DNA of 46,586 nucleotides, from NCBI GenBank assembly GCA_947623945.1, contig CANQHU010000010.1, positions 1-46,586 of the forward strand, in the 5' to 3' direction. Below, piece by piece: positions 1 through 6,793 of this stretch. This DNA comes from an uncultured Clostridia bacterium (GTDB taxonomy: Bacteria; Bacillota; Clostridia; TANB77; CAG-508). How positions within the stretch are numbered: the stretch's first letter is position 1; each line of letters begins with the position of its first letter. The notes below the pieces were generated by a model. That model searched no databases and had not been told where the DNA came from. It saw nothing but the letters and a program-made list of their open reading frames with translations. A program made the translations under genes and the position numbers.

Positions 1-1301
1 AATTCAGGGATTAAATCGTTTAGCTTATCTTCATATACTTGCTTAAATTGTTTTTCTAATTTTTCTAAAGTTTGTTTTGATTTGTTTAAGTCCTTTTCAA
101 GTGATGATTTATTAGTTGATATTGCTTTTGTATTATCCATTACGAAACTCTTAAATTCTGGATTACTTACTAAATTATCTATATAGTTATTAACAATTTG
201 GTCTAGATATTCTATTCTCATTCTGTGTGGTGTGCATCCATAATTTTCTCTAATATCTTTTATTGCACCTTCATTACTATATTTTTTGCATAAATAACTA
301 TCCGGTCTTTTTCTTGCACCTGTGCTTCCTTTTCTTTTATACATTGGTGTTCCACATCTTCCACAATATAAAAGTCCTGAATACAAGTTATTATTTGTAT
401 CTACAAATTTGAATCCGTTATTGTATTTATCACTTTCTTTTTTTCTTTTCTTTCGTATTTTTTGCACTTTTTCAAATAGTTCTTTATCTATAACCCCCTC
501 ATGATGATTTTCAATAATAGTCCATTCTTGTTCTGGCTTTACTCTTGTTTTTTTAGATTTAAAACTTAACTTTTCTGTACGCCCTCCTACATAGTCACCT
601 ATATATCTTCTATCATCTAAAATCCTTACAATGTGCTGTGCTTTCCAGTTTGCAGTTTGTTTTGCATTTGTAAAACCCCTGCTCTGAGATGGTGTTGGTA
701 TTCCTTTTTTATTTAAGTATGTGGCTATTTTTTGGTAACCCCAATCTTTTGAATATAGTTCAAATATTTCTTGTACTATGGCTGCAGTTTCTCCATTTAT
801 AACTAGCTGTTTTCCATCTTTGTTATAACCATAAATTGCTTTTACCAATAAATCTCCTTCTTCTATTTTGTGTCTTAAATTTCTTCTTATATTTTTGCTA
901 TCATCTCTTGCCCTTCTCTCATTAAACCATGCATATAATCCAAACATTTCTTCATTATATTGCTCGTCTTCAAATATTATTTCAACACCCTGCTCTTCTA
1001 AATATTCTACAAATTCTAACGCTTCCCTTTGATTTCTTCCTAATCTTGCAGAATTTTTAAAGACTATTACATCTATTTCTTTTTTTCTTGCTCTTTCTTT
1101 AATATCATCAAATCTACTAAAGTCTGTTCCACTTTTGTCATCATCCATTATAATATCAACAATGTTGGTATATCTATGACTTTTACAATATTTAATTAGC
1201 AAATCTCTTTGTGTTTCTATTCTTTCGTAGTTTTCTCCATAGTCATCTCTGCTTTCTCTGCAATAGATTACTACTCTTTTTTCTTCGTTAGACTTTTTCA
1301 T
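1..1301 (-). CDS. large serine recombinase, C-terminus cut by window edge
   Basis: Site-specific DNA recombinase of the resolvase/invertase superfamily, large serine type, which cuts and rejoins DNA through a phosphoserine link. I translated the minus strand from the ATG at 1301, preceded by GGAGGT. The N-terminal catalytic domain has VIYCRESRDD with the nucleophilic Ser at about residue 17, and ARLGRNQ with the catalytic arginine region near residue 85. A Recombinase domain follows (GYQKIATYLNKKGIPTP), then a zinc-ribbon (CGRCGTPMYKRK and a later YLCKKY), then a Lys/Glu-rich coiled coil near the edge. About 433 residues are visible; the family usually has 450-600. Such enzymes integrate and excise phages and conjugative elements, so the left end of the window is probably mobile DNA. 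The exact element is unknown. Confidence 0.93.
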   Translation of the reverse strand, partial: MKKSNEEKRVVIYCRESRDDYGENYERIETQRDLLIKYCKSHRYTNIVDIIMDDDKSGTDFSRFDDIKERARKKEIDVIVFKNSARLGRNQREALEFVEYLEEQGVEIIFEDEQYNEEMFGLYAWFNERRARDDSKNIRRNLRHKIEEGDLLVKAIYGYNKDGKQLVINGETAAIVQEIFELYSKDWGYQKIATYLNKKGIPTPSQSRGFTNAKQTANWKAQHIVRILDDRRYIGDYVGGRTEKLSFKSKKTRVKPEQEWTIIENHHEGVIDKELFEKVQKIRKKRKKESDKYNNGFKFVDTNNNLYSGLLYCGRCGTPMYKRKGSTGARKRPDSYLCKKYSNEGAIKDIRENYGCTPHRMRIEYLDQIVNNYIDNLVSNPEFKSFVMDNTKAISTNKSSLEKDLNKSKQTLEKLEKQFKQVYEDKLNDLIPE

Positions 1302-1377
1302 AGATTACCTCCGTTTTTATAATGTATCAATAACATTTTTATTTTTATAATATTTTATTGTTGCTATTATACGTTAA

Positions 1378-1421
1378 AAGTTCTAAAATTTCAAGTTATT
1401 TACTTAGAAATTTTAGAACTT
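1378..1421. repeat. perfect 15-bp inverted repeat upstream of the recombinase
   Basis: AAGTTCTAAAATTTC (1378-1392) and its exact reverse complement (1407-1421) flank a 14-nt spacer. It lies 77 bp upstream of the recombinase start. It could be an operator, a terminator for something reading rightward (T-rich tract follows), or part of an attachment site. The sequence alone does not decide. Confidence 0.7.
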
Positions 1422-1459
1422 CATTTTTTAAATATTTTTTAATATTTTCACAAAATTTG

Positions 1460-1488
1460 TTGACATTTGTAAATTATTTTAGTACAAT
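1460..1488 (+). promoter_or_regulatory. consensus promoter pointing into the 3' end of the BRO gene
   Basis: TTGACA (1460-1465), a 17-bp spacer and TACAAT (1483-1488) make a near-perfect sigma-A promoter on the plus strand. No plus-strand gene follows. About 40 nt downstream comes a seven-T run (1530-1536), preceded by a segment that can fold through CTAC/GTAG and GCAC/GTGT pairing. This predicts a very short RNA ending near 1537, where the BRO gene ends on the other strand. Confidence 0.55.
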
Positions 1489-1537
1489 AATATTGAACTA
1501 CTGAAAGCACGAATGTGTCGTAGGTGGTGTTTTTTTA

Positions 1538-2377
1538 TTATTCTTCACCAGAATTTAATTTTCTTATTTCTTTAGCATTTTTATCTGATACAACCTTTTT
1601 TCCTGTTTTTCTTTCTAGTTGTTCTCTTGCAATTCTTGCAATGTTACCACCTTCTTTAACAGAATCTTCTGCTTCCTTAAAGCCTTTTTCTTTTTTGCTT
1701 TTTGAAATTTCTGTAGATGATGTTTCAGCAAGCATATTCAATACTAATTCCATATTTGTCATATTATCTCTTAAATTTTCTTTTTTTAAACCTTTTAAAT
1801 TTTTATATTCTTTAACAGAATAACCACTCCAAGCTTGTGTTAGAATATTTGTTAATATTGCAAAATCTCTTCCTTCACTTATTCCTTTTTCTTTTAATTC
1901 ATCTGTAAATTCTTTTCTTATATCTATTGTTTTTAATCTTTGATTTATCCATTCCTCTGAGTATCCTTTTTTTCTGTATATATCTAACGCTCTATTTATT
2001 GCTATTTCTGGATCATATGCTTCATCTATTCGCTCTTTTCCAACTTGTGCTAGCCATAATTTAAAAGGTTCTGCTTTCTTTGATGGTATAGACTGTATTA
2101 AACGTAAAACTTGCTCTGTATTCATTACATCAGTATTATAATATTTCCCATCTGCTGATTTCATTTTCAGTTGGTTAGTAAAACTAACCAACTCACTTCC
2201 TTCTTCATTTAGTTTGCCTTTCAACCACTTCCAATAATTTCTTGATTTTTGATAATCATTATCTGTTAATACAGAAACTACATCAACAACAGAAAAATAC
2301 CATTTTTCTTGTTCTTCATCCCATTTAGCTCTAATTTTTTTATCCTCAAATATTTTTAATTCATTTTCTTGTCCCAT
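1538..2377 (-). CDS. BRO-N domain protein (DinD / phage antirepressor-like)
   Basis: 279-residue protein with an N-terminal BRO-N domain (roughly residues 8-110): IRAKWDEEQEKWYFSVVDVV, then the WKWLKGKL and LRLIQSIPSKKAEPFKLWLA blocks typical of phage antirepressors and E. coli DinD. The C-terminal half (DIRKEFTDELKEKGI onward) is the charged helical region seen in DinD-like members. BRO-N is a DNA-binding domain common in phages and mobile elements; what this copy controls is not visible. The start has an AGAGAGG ribosome site. The gene lies between a recombinase and decayed small ORFs, which fits accessory DNA. Confidence 0.85.
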   Translation of the reverse strand: MGQENELKIFEDKKIRAKWDEEQEKWYFSVVDVVSVLTDNDYQKSRNYWKWLKGKLNEEGSELVSFTNQLKMKSADGKYYNTDVMNTEQVLRLIQSIPSKKAEPFKLWLAQVGKERIDEAYDPEIAINRALDIYRKKGYSEEWINQRLKTIDIRKEFTDELKEKGISEGRDFAILTNILTQAWSGYSVKEYKNLKGLKKENLRDNMTNMELVLNMLAETSSTEISKSKKEKGFKEAEDSVKEGGNIARIAREQLERKTGKKVVSDKNAKEIRKLNSGEE

Positions 2378-2398
2378 TTCATACCTCTCTTTCTCAAG

Positions 2399-2666
2399 TT
2401 ATTCGGAAATTCCGAACAACTCAAAATCTCTTTTATTTCTTCTATTTATATCATATTCATAAGTTTTTTTCAATAGTTTTGCGAAATTTTGTTCTTGTTT
2501 TTTATTTATATTTTTCTTGTATTCTATCAGAAATAATATCGGTGAATACCTGTTTATAATCTTGAATATCACTATTATTTGATTTTGGACAAATAAATAC
2601 TGCAAATGGTAATTTATCTTTTATCTTTTTATCTTTATTATCCTTTGCCTTCTCCAGAATATTCAC
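2399..2666 (-). pseudogene. small hypothetical gene split by a frameshift
   Basis: Two overlapping frames both look coding. The first opens at a GTG (2666) and gives KDKLPFAVFICPKSNNSDIQ and DRIQEKYK before a TAA at 2502-2504. The second frame continues with NKKQEQNFAKLLKKTYEYD, NRRNKRDFELFGISE and ends at 2399, 21 bp before the BRO gene. The join lies in an A-rich tract (about 2495-2515). I take it as one protein of about 90 residues broken by an indel, but two tiny ORFs or non-coding DNA remain possible. I do not recognise a family. Confidence 0.35.
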
Positions 2667-2784
2667 CTGCCTTTCTATTTTTAAATTATATTGCTTTGAT
2701 TTTTGTCCTTATTACTAAAAATTTTGATAATGCAGATAAAAAAATAAGATAGAAAACCTTTTTAGTTTTCTACCTCATGTATTA

Positions 2785-3096
2785 CTATCTTAAAGAATCA
2801 TTATTAAGTGCTTCTTTTAATTGTGTGCTTAATATATTTGTTTCATTTTCCATGTTTTCTGATGATTTTTTTAATGTTGCATTTAACTTACCATCTTCGT
2901 ATAAATACAATGTCACTTGTTTTTTTCCATTTGGAGTTGTTCCTGACTTAACTTCTGCATCTCCTAAATATATTCCACTTAATGAATTAAATGTTATATC
3001 ATTTTCTATATCTTCTTCTAATTGATTAATTTTTAAATTAAGTTCCTTCTCACTGGATATCATTTGGTTTACTTTTGTATTTGAAATATATAACAT
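2785..3096 (-). CDS. hypothetical membrane-anchored protein, start uncertain
   Basis: From the ATG at 3096 there are 103 residues rich in Glu/Lys/Asn with a coiled-coil stretch (SEKELNLKINQLEEDIEN). The same frame stays open upstream to a stop near 3268 and encodes a basic segment (YVIISKKGRKTVNENKDRK) and an obvious transmembrane helix (STFFLIIAIIIICIISYML), but I find no in-frame ATG, GTG or TTG there. An ATG at 3274 is one frame off. The real protein is probably about 160 residues with one N-terminal membrane helix, either broken near its start or using a rare start codon. No family recognised. Confidence 0.45.
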   Translation of the reverse strand: MLYISNTKVNQMISSEKELNLKINQLEEDIENDITFNSLSGIYLGDAEVKSGTTPNGKKQVTLYLYEDGKLNATLKKSSENMENETNILSTQLKEALNNDSLR

Positions 3097-3364
3097 ATAA
3101 CTAATAATGCAAATAATAATAATTGCAATAATTAAGAAGAATGTTGATAAACTTATTTTTCTATCTTTATTTTCATTAACAGTTTTTCGCCCCTTTTTGG
3201 ATATTATAACATATCTAAAAAGATTTTCAATATTATTTACGTCATATAACGATATATGCTTCTTATATTGTCATTTGTTTATATTTATTTTCTACGCTTT
3301 CATTATATCATTTTAGTGATTTTTTAGTTTCTTTTGTTTGCATAACTTGACTTTTTAAACAATT

Positions 3365-3511
3365 TCAGTACAAAGCTGGACGAAACGAAAAGAAGCAGAG
3401 GGCAACAGTCGGATCGACGTGGCCGCGGTCAGAAGCCGAAGTAGAACTGCCACCGTTGAAATTTCCTCCCCTACAGCTACAAGGACTGTCAGCACGCGCG
3501 GTTGCATGTTC
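3365..3511 (-). other. DGR-like variable region, copy 1
   Basis: Coding-strand segment from GAACATGCAACC to the TGA stop. Aligned with copies 2 and 3, the substitutions fall at codons that can all be derived from adenines in an inferred template: for example the codon before TTC is AAT, GTT or GAT, and the codon before AGR is TGT, TGT or CTT. Copies 1 and 3 are one codon shorter than copy 2. Fixed blocks are CCTTGTAGC, GGAGG, CAGTTCT, TTCGTTTCG. Confidence 0.8.
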
Positions 3512-4747
3512 TAATGTCCTTTCCCATTCATTTCCTGCGAAATCATAGATATTTAATATTTTCGTTTTTTCTGATGCTCCTGTAGACAATAAAATACAAT
3601 TGTCTACTGTTCTATCAGTAATTGCTTGTTTCGTTAATTCTGTCATTTTTGTCCATTTATTTGAAAAATAATAATTTTTGTCACTATTATTATAATACAC
3701 ATATCCACTTTTTGCATTACTACTTTCAATTGGTATCTCTACATTACAATAATTTCCCCATTTATTACTATTTGTATTAATATCTGTTTCATTTAAATCA
3801 CTTTTTACTTCTAAGTATTTACATACTAAATCCCATTGTATTCCAAATAATAAACTACTTGTTTTACTACTATCTGGTGCCATCTCATTTGCTAATTTTT
3901 GTGCTTCGCTACATGTTACAAAATTATATGGTATTGCATCTTTTTGACTTATTGCTTTTGATGAAGTTGAAATATCTATTCTTGTACTTGAACCTGTTCT
4001 TCCTAGTTTTAAACTTTCTTCATCTGCTCCTGTTGTTCCCTTTATTCCTGCTTCATATCTTCCTATCCAAAATCCTCCATTTTTATATACACTCTTTATC
4101 ATTTTTTGATATGTTTCTTTATATTCATTTAATGTTAATCCACATCCTGTTTTTAACTCTTTTTGTGTTTCAGTTGTTGCTGTTTTTTCTGTTATATAAC
4201 TTTCTCCATCTTTTGCATACCATTCATCTGTCCAATTACGTTCTTGTCCTTTACTTCCTTCAGTATATGATTTTGCATATGTTTTTAATGCTGTTGTTAT
4301 GGAATCACAATTTGTTTTGTCATCTTCAGAATATCCTGTTTCATTTGCAAAAGTTAAATCTGCGGGCATAATTGATTTTGGTACTTCTATCCATACCCAC
4401 TCATTTCCGTTTTTATCTACTGCTACTAATCCTTCATTAACTGTACTTTCTCCTTCTTTTCTTGTTGGTGCCATTCCTGCTGGAATTGTTACTCCATTAT
4501 ATTCTATTTCTTCAAAACTCATATTTGCTTCTGCTTGTAGTAATTTTTGTGTTTCCTCTTTTTCAGCTGCGTCATTTTTCTCTTTTGCTGTTTGTGCCTT
4601 TGTTAGTATTCCATTATCCCCTGTCAAAGTTGCAATTGATACTGCTGCTAAAATTAGCAATACAATTATTGTGATTACTAATGCAATTAATGTTATTCCC
4701 TGATTTTTATTTATTTTTGTTTTCGTTTGTAATTTTTTCTTTTTCAT
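3365..4747 (-). CDS. prepilin-like protein with DGR-type variable C-terminus (copy 1)
   Basis: 460 residues. The N-terminus is a type IV prepilin/pseudopilin-like signal: Lys-rich leader, Gly17, then ITLIALVITIIVLLILAAVS, a helix that would anchor the protein. The conserved +5 Glu of true pilins is replaced by Ala. A linker (residues about 40-75) leads to a C-terminal domain resembling formylglycine-generating-enzyme/C-type lectin folds (NEWVWIEVPKS, GGFWIGRYEAG, NIYDFAGNEWE, CRGG, SFRPALY). The last 45 residues differ sharply among the three tandem copies, and that stretch is much richer in GC than the rest of the gene, as expected after adenine-directed mutagenesis. Copy 1 has ERTLEHAT where the others have EWTLEHAT. 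Unlike copies 2 and 3, no hairpin follows its stop. Likely role: displayed, diversified binding protein (inference). Confidence 0.88.
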   Translation of the reverse strand: MKKKKLQTKTKINKNQGITLIALVITIIVLLILAAVSIATLTGDNGILTKAQTAKEKNDAAEKEETQKLLQAEANMSFEEIEYNGVTIPAGMAPTRKEGESTVNEGLVAVDKNGNEWVWIEVPKSIMPADLTFANETGYSEDDKTNCDSITTALKTYAKSYTEGSKGQERNWTDEWYAKDGESYITEKTATTETQKELKTGCGLTLNEYKETYQKMIKSVYKNGGFWIGRYEAGIKGTTGADEESLKLGRTGSSTRIDISTSSKAISQKDAIPYNFVTCSEAQKLANEMAPDSSKTSSLLFGIQWDLVCKYLEVKSDLNETDINTNSNKWGNYCNVEIPIESSNAKSGYVYYNNSDKNYYFSNKWTKMTELTKQAITDRTVDNCILLSTGASEKTKILNIYDFAGNEWERTLEHATARADSPCSCRGGNFNGGSSTSASDRGHVDPTVALCFFSFRPALY

Positions 4748-4779
4748 TTGTTTCCTCCCTTTTCATATTTATTGTAATT

Positions 4780-4809
4780 ATTCTATTTAATTTTATTGGT
4801 TTATGTCAA
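4780..4809 (-). promoter_or_regulatory. promoter of copy 1
   Basis: On the minus strand TTGACA (4809-4804), an 18-bp spacer and TAGAAT (4785-4780) lie 33 bp before the start codon; a GGGAGG ribosome site follows. The same promoter occurs in front of copy 2. Confidence 0.7.
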
Positions 4810-4851
4810 TATGTTATGATATATTAAATATACTTAACTCTCGAAATAAAA

Positions 4852-4885
4852 AAAATCGTCTTAGATTTTTTTCTAATACGATTTT
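4852..4885 (-). terminator. rho-independent terminator after copy 2
   Basis: A 14-bp stem with one mismatch (AAAATCGTATTAGA against TCTAAGACGATTTT), a short A-rich loop, and eight Ts on the minus strand. An equivalent terminator follows copy 3. Confidence 0.8.
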
Positions 4886-4977
4886 CTCTTTTTTTGTTAA
4901 GCCCTCTATTTAATTATGCATATTAAAGCTACTTTTTCTATTTTTTATATTTTGGTTTTCACAGTGTTCAGTCCTAC

Positions 4978-5006
4978 TTGTACTGATACTTAAATTTTCA
5001 GTACAA
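4978..5006 (-). repeat. hairpin overlapping the stop of copy 2 (DGR homing-type cruciform)
   Basis: TTGTACTGA and TCAGTACAA form a perfect 9-bp stem with an 11-nt loop, and the stem contains the stop codon. In studied DGRs an inverted repeat just 3' of the variable region stimulates retrohoming. Position and form match that role here. Confidence 0.7.
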
Positions 5007-5147
5007 AACTGGTCGAAACGAAGTGTAGTCGTAGGAACTGGTCGTATTGTCGTAGATGCGGTAAGAAGCTGGATAAACAGAACTGTCACCGTGGAAAACG
5101 CCTCCTCTACAGCTACAAGGATCGCTAGTATACACGGTTGCATGTTC
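4998..5147 (-). other. DGR-like variable region, copy 2
   Basis: From GAACATGCAACC to the stop. Longest of the three by one codon. All differences from copies 1 and 3 fit adenines in a shared template, including the A/V change before LY (GTT against GCT, consistent with a template GAT). Confidence 0.8.
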
Positions 5148-6395
5148 TAATGTCCATTCATATTCATTTCCTGCAAAATCATAGATATTTACTTTTTTAT
5201 TTCTTTCTGTTATTCCTGTACTAAATAATGCTACTCCTTCTGGTGGTCCTGGTTTAACTATTGGCTTTTCATAATTATCTGGAATTTTTTGCCATGTTGC
5301 TGTACTACCATATCCATTACTTGAGGAAAGAATATAACATTTACCATCTTTTACTGCAAAAGTTTTATTCATATAATTTCCCCATTCTCCACTATCTGAA
5401 TTTATACTTGCCTTTATACTTTCCCTATTGCTTCCTTCTTGTTTTTTTACTTCCTTTTCTTCTATAAACTTACACACTAAATCCCATTGTATTCCAAATA
5501 ATAAACTACTTGTTTTACTACTATCTGGTGTCATTTCTTTTGCTAATTTTTGTGCTTCACTACAATATACATTATTATATGGTATTGCATCTTTTTGACT
5601 TATGGCTTTTGGTGAAGTAGATATATCTATACGAGGTTTATTTGACTGTGTTCTTCCTAATTTTAAACTTTCTTCATCTGTTCCTGTTGTTCCCTCTATT
5701 CCTGCTTCATATCTTCCTATCCAAAATCCTCCATTTTTGTACACACTCTTTAACATTTTTTGATATGTCTCTTTATATTCATTTAATGTTAATCCACATC
5801 CTGTATCTAAATTTTTTTGTGATTCTATTGTTACTGTATTTTCTGTTACTATATCATTTACTCCTTTATCTGCATACCATTCATCTTTCCAATTATAATT
5901 GTCCGTTGCTCTACCTTTTGTATATGGGTCTGCATATGCTTTTAATACTTCTTCTATTTTATCATAGTCATTTTCAGTTGTTGGCGGATTTTCTCCATTA
6001 TAGTCTGGATTTGTATAGATACTTTTTGGTACTTCTATCCATACCCACTCATTTCCGTTTTTATCTACTGCAACTAATCCTTCATTAACTGTGCTTTCTC
6101 CTTCTTTTCTTGTTGGTGCCATTCCTGCTGGAATTGTTACTCCATTATATTCTGTTTCTTCAAAACTCATATTTGCTTCTGCTTGTAGTAATTTTTGTGT
6201 TTCCTCTTTTTCAGCCGTGTCATTTTTCTCTTTTGCGGTTTGTGCCTTTGTTAGTATTCCATTATCCCCTGTCAAAGTTGCAATTGATACTGCTGCTAAA
6301 ATTAACAATACAATTATTGTGATTACTAATGCAATTAATGTTATTCCTTGATTTTTATTTGTTTTTGTTTTCGTTTGTAATTTTTTCTTTTTCAT
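4998..6395 (-). CDS. prepilin-like protein with DGR-type variable C-terminus (copy 2)
   Basis: 465 residues, same architecture as copy 1: Lys-rich leader ending in Gly17, a 20-residue hydrophobic helix starting ITLIALV, a charged linker, then the FGE/C-lectin-like domain with NEWVWIEVPKS, GCGLTLNEYKETYQKM, GGFWIGRYEAG and NIYDFAGNEYEWTLEHAT. The variable end runs RGGVFHGDSSVYPASYR and closes with SFRPVLY. Outside the end, copies 1 and 2 are almost identical through residue 120 and diverge around residues 125-165 and 340-400, so diversification is not limited to the terminal segment; those inner differences look like ordinary divergence or recombination. Transcribed from its own promoter, ended by the 4852-4885 terminator. 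Confidence 0.88.
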   Translation of the reverse strand: MKKKKLQTKTKTNKNQGITLIALVITIIVLLILAAVSIATLTGDNGILTKAQTAKEKNDTAEKEETQKLLQAEANMSFEETEYNGVTIPAGMAPTRKEGESTVNEGLVAVDKNGNEWVWIEVPKSIYTNPDYNGENPPTTENDYDKIEEVLKAYADPYTKGRATDNYNWKDEWYADKGVNDIVTENTVTIESQKNLDTGCGLTLNEYKETYQKMLKSVYKNGGFWIGRYEAGIEGTTGTDEESLKLGRTQSNKPRIDISTSPKAISQKDAIPYNNVYCSEAQKLAKEMTPDSSKTSSLLFGIQWDLVCKFIEEKEVKKQEGSNRESIKASINSDSGEWGNYMNKTFAVKDGKCYILSSSNGYGSTATWQKIPDNYEKPIVKPGPPEGVALFSTGITERNKKVNIYDFAGNEYEWTLEHATVYTSDPCSCRGGVFHGDSSVYPASYRIYDNTTSSYDYTSFRPVLY

Positions 6396-6427
6396 TTGTT
6401 TCCTCCATTTTCATATTTATTGTAATT

Positions 6428-6457
6428 ATTCTATTTAATTTTGTTGGTTTATGTCAA
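6428..6457 (-). promoter_or_regulatory. promoter of copy 2
   Basis: TTGACA (6457-6452), 18-bp spacer, TAGAAT (6433-6428) on the minus strand, the same arrangement as before copy 1. Confidence 0.7.
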
Positions 6458-6498
6458 TATGTTATGATATATTAAATATACTTAACTCTCGAAATAAA

Positions 6499-6532
6499 AA
6501 AATCGTCTTAGATTTTTTTCTAATACGATTTT
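6499..6532 (-). terminator. rho-independent terminator after copy 3
   Basis: Same stem as at 4852-4885, followed by seven Ts on the minus strand. Confidence 0.8.
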
Positions 6533-6623
6533 CTACTTTTTTTGTTAGATCCCCTATTTAATTATGCATATTAAAGCTACTTTTTCTATTGTTTAAATTT
6601 GGTTTCACAGTGTTCAGTCCTAC

Positions 6624-6651
6624 TTGTACTGATACTTAAATTTTCAGTACA
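6624..6651 (-). repeat. hairpin overlapping the stop of copy 3
   Basis: TTGTACTGA pairs with TCAGTACA (8 bp plus a G-T) over the same 11-nt loop as after copy 2. Confidence 0.7.
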
Positions 6652-6793
6652 GAGCTGGTCGAAACGAATAGTAGTTGTAGGCAGCAGGCCTATAGTTACC
6701 GCGGAAAGAAGCCGAACCATCAGAACTGTCATTGTTGAAATCGCCTCCTCTAAGGCTACAAGGACCGTAAGTATTCATGGTTGCATGTTCTAA
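6644..6793 (-). other. DGR-like variable region, copy 3
   Basis: From GAACATGCAACC to the stop; retains the most AAY codons at variable sites of the three. Confidence 0.78.

Larger units (their letters stand above)
4748..5006 (-). repeat. duplicated intergenic unit (first copy)
   Basis: The whole stretch between copy 1 and copy 2 (ribosome site, promoter, terminator, hairpin) is nearly identical to 6396-6651, between copies 2 and 3. With the genes themselves this shows a tandem duplication of a unit of about 1.65 kb. The start region of copy 3 and the 3' flank of copy 1 do not share it, which marks the ends of the duplicated block. Confidence 0.85.
6396..6651 (-). repeat. duplicated intergenic unit (second copy)
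   Basis: Near-identical to 4748-5006, with scattered single-base differences. Confidence 0.85.

Noticed and set aside
2502-2535. An antisense CGG (plus-strand 2540-2542) as the cause of the small-gene frameshift
   Set aside because: Both the reading through it (FTDIISDRIQEKYK) and the later frame look coding, so the shift is better placed in the A-run after it.
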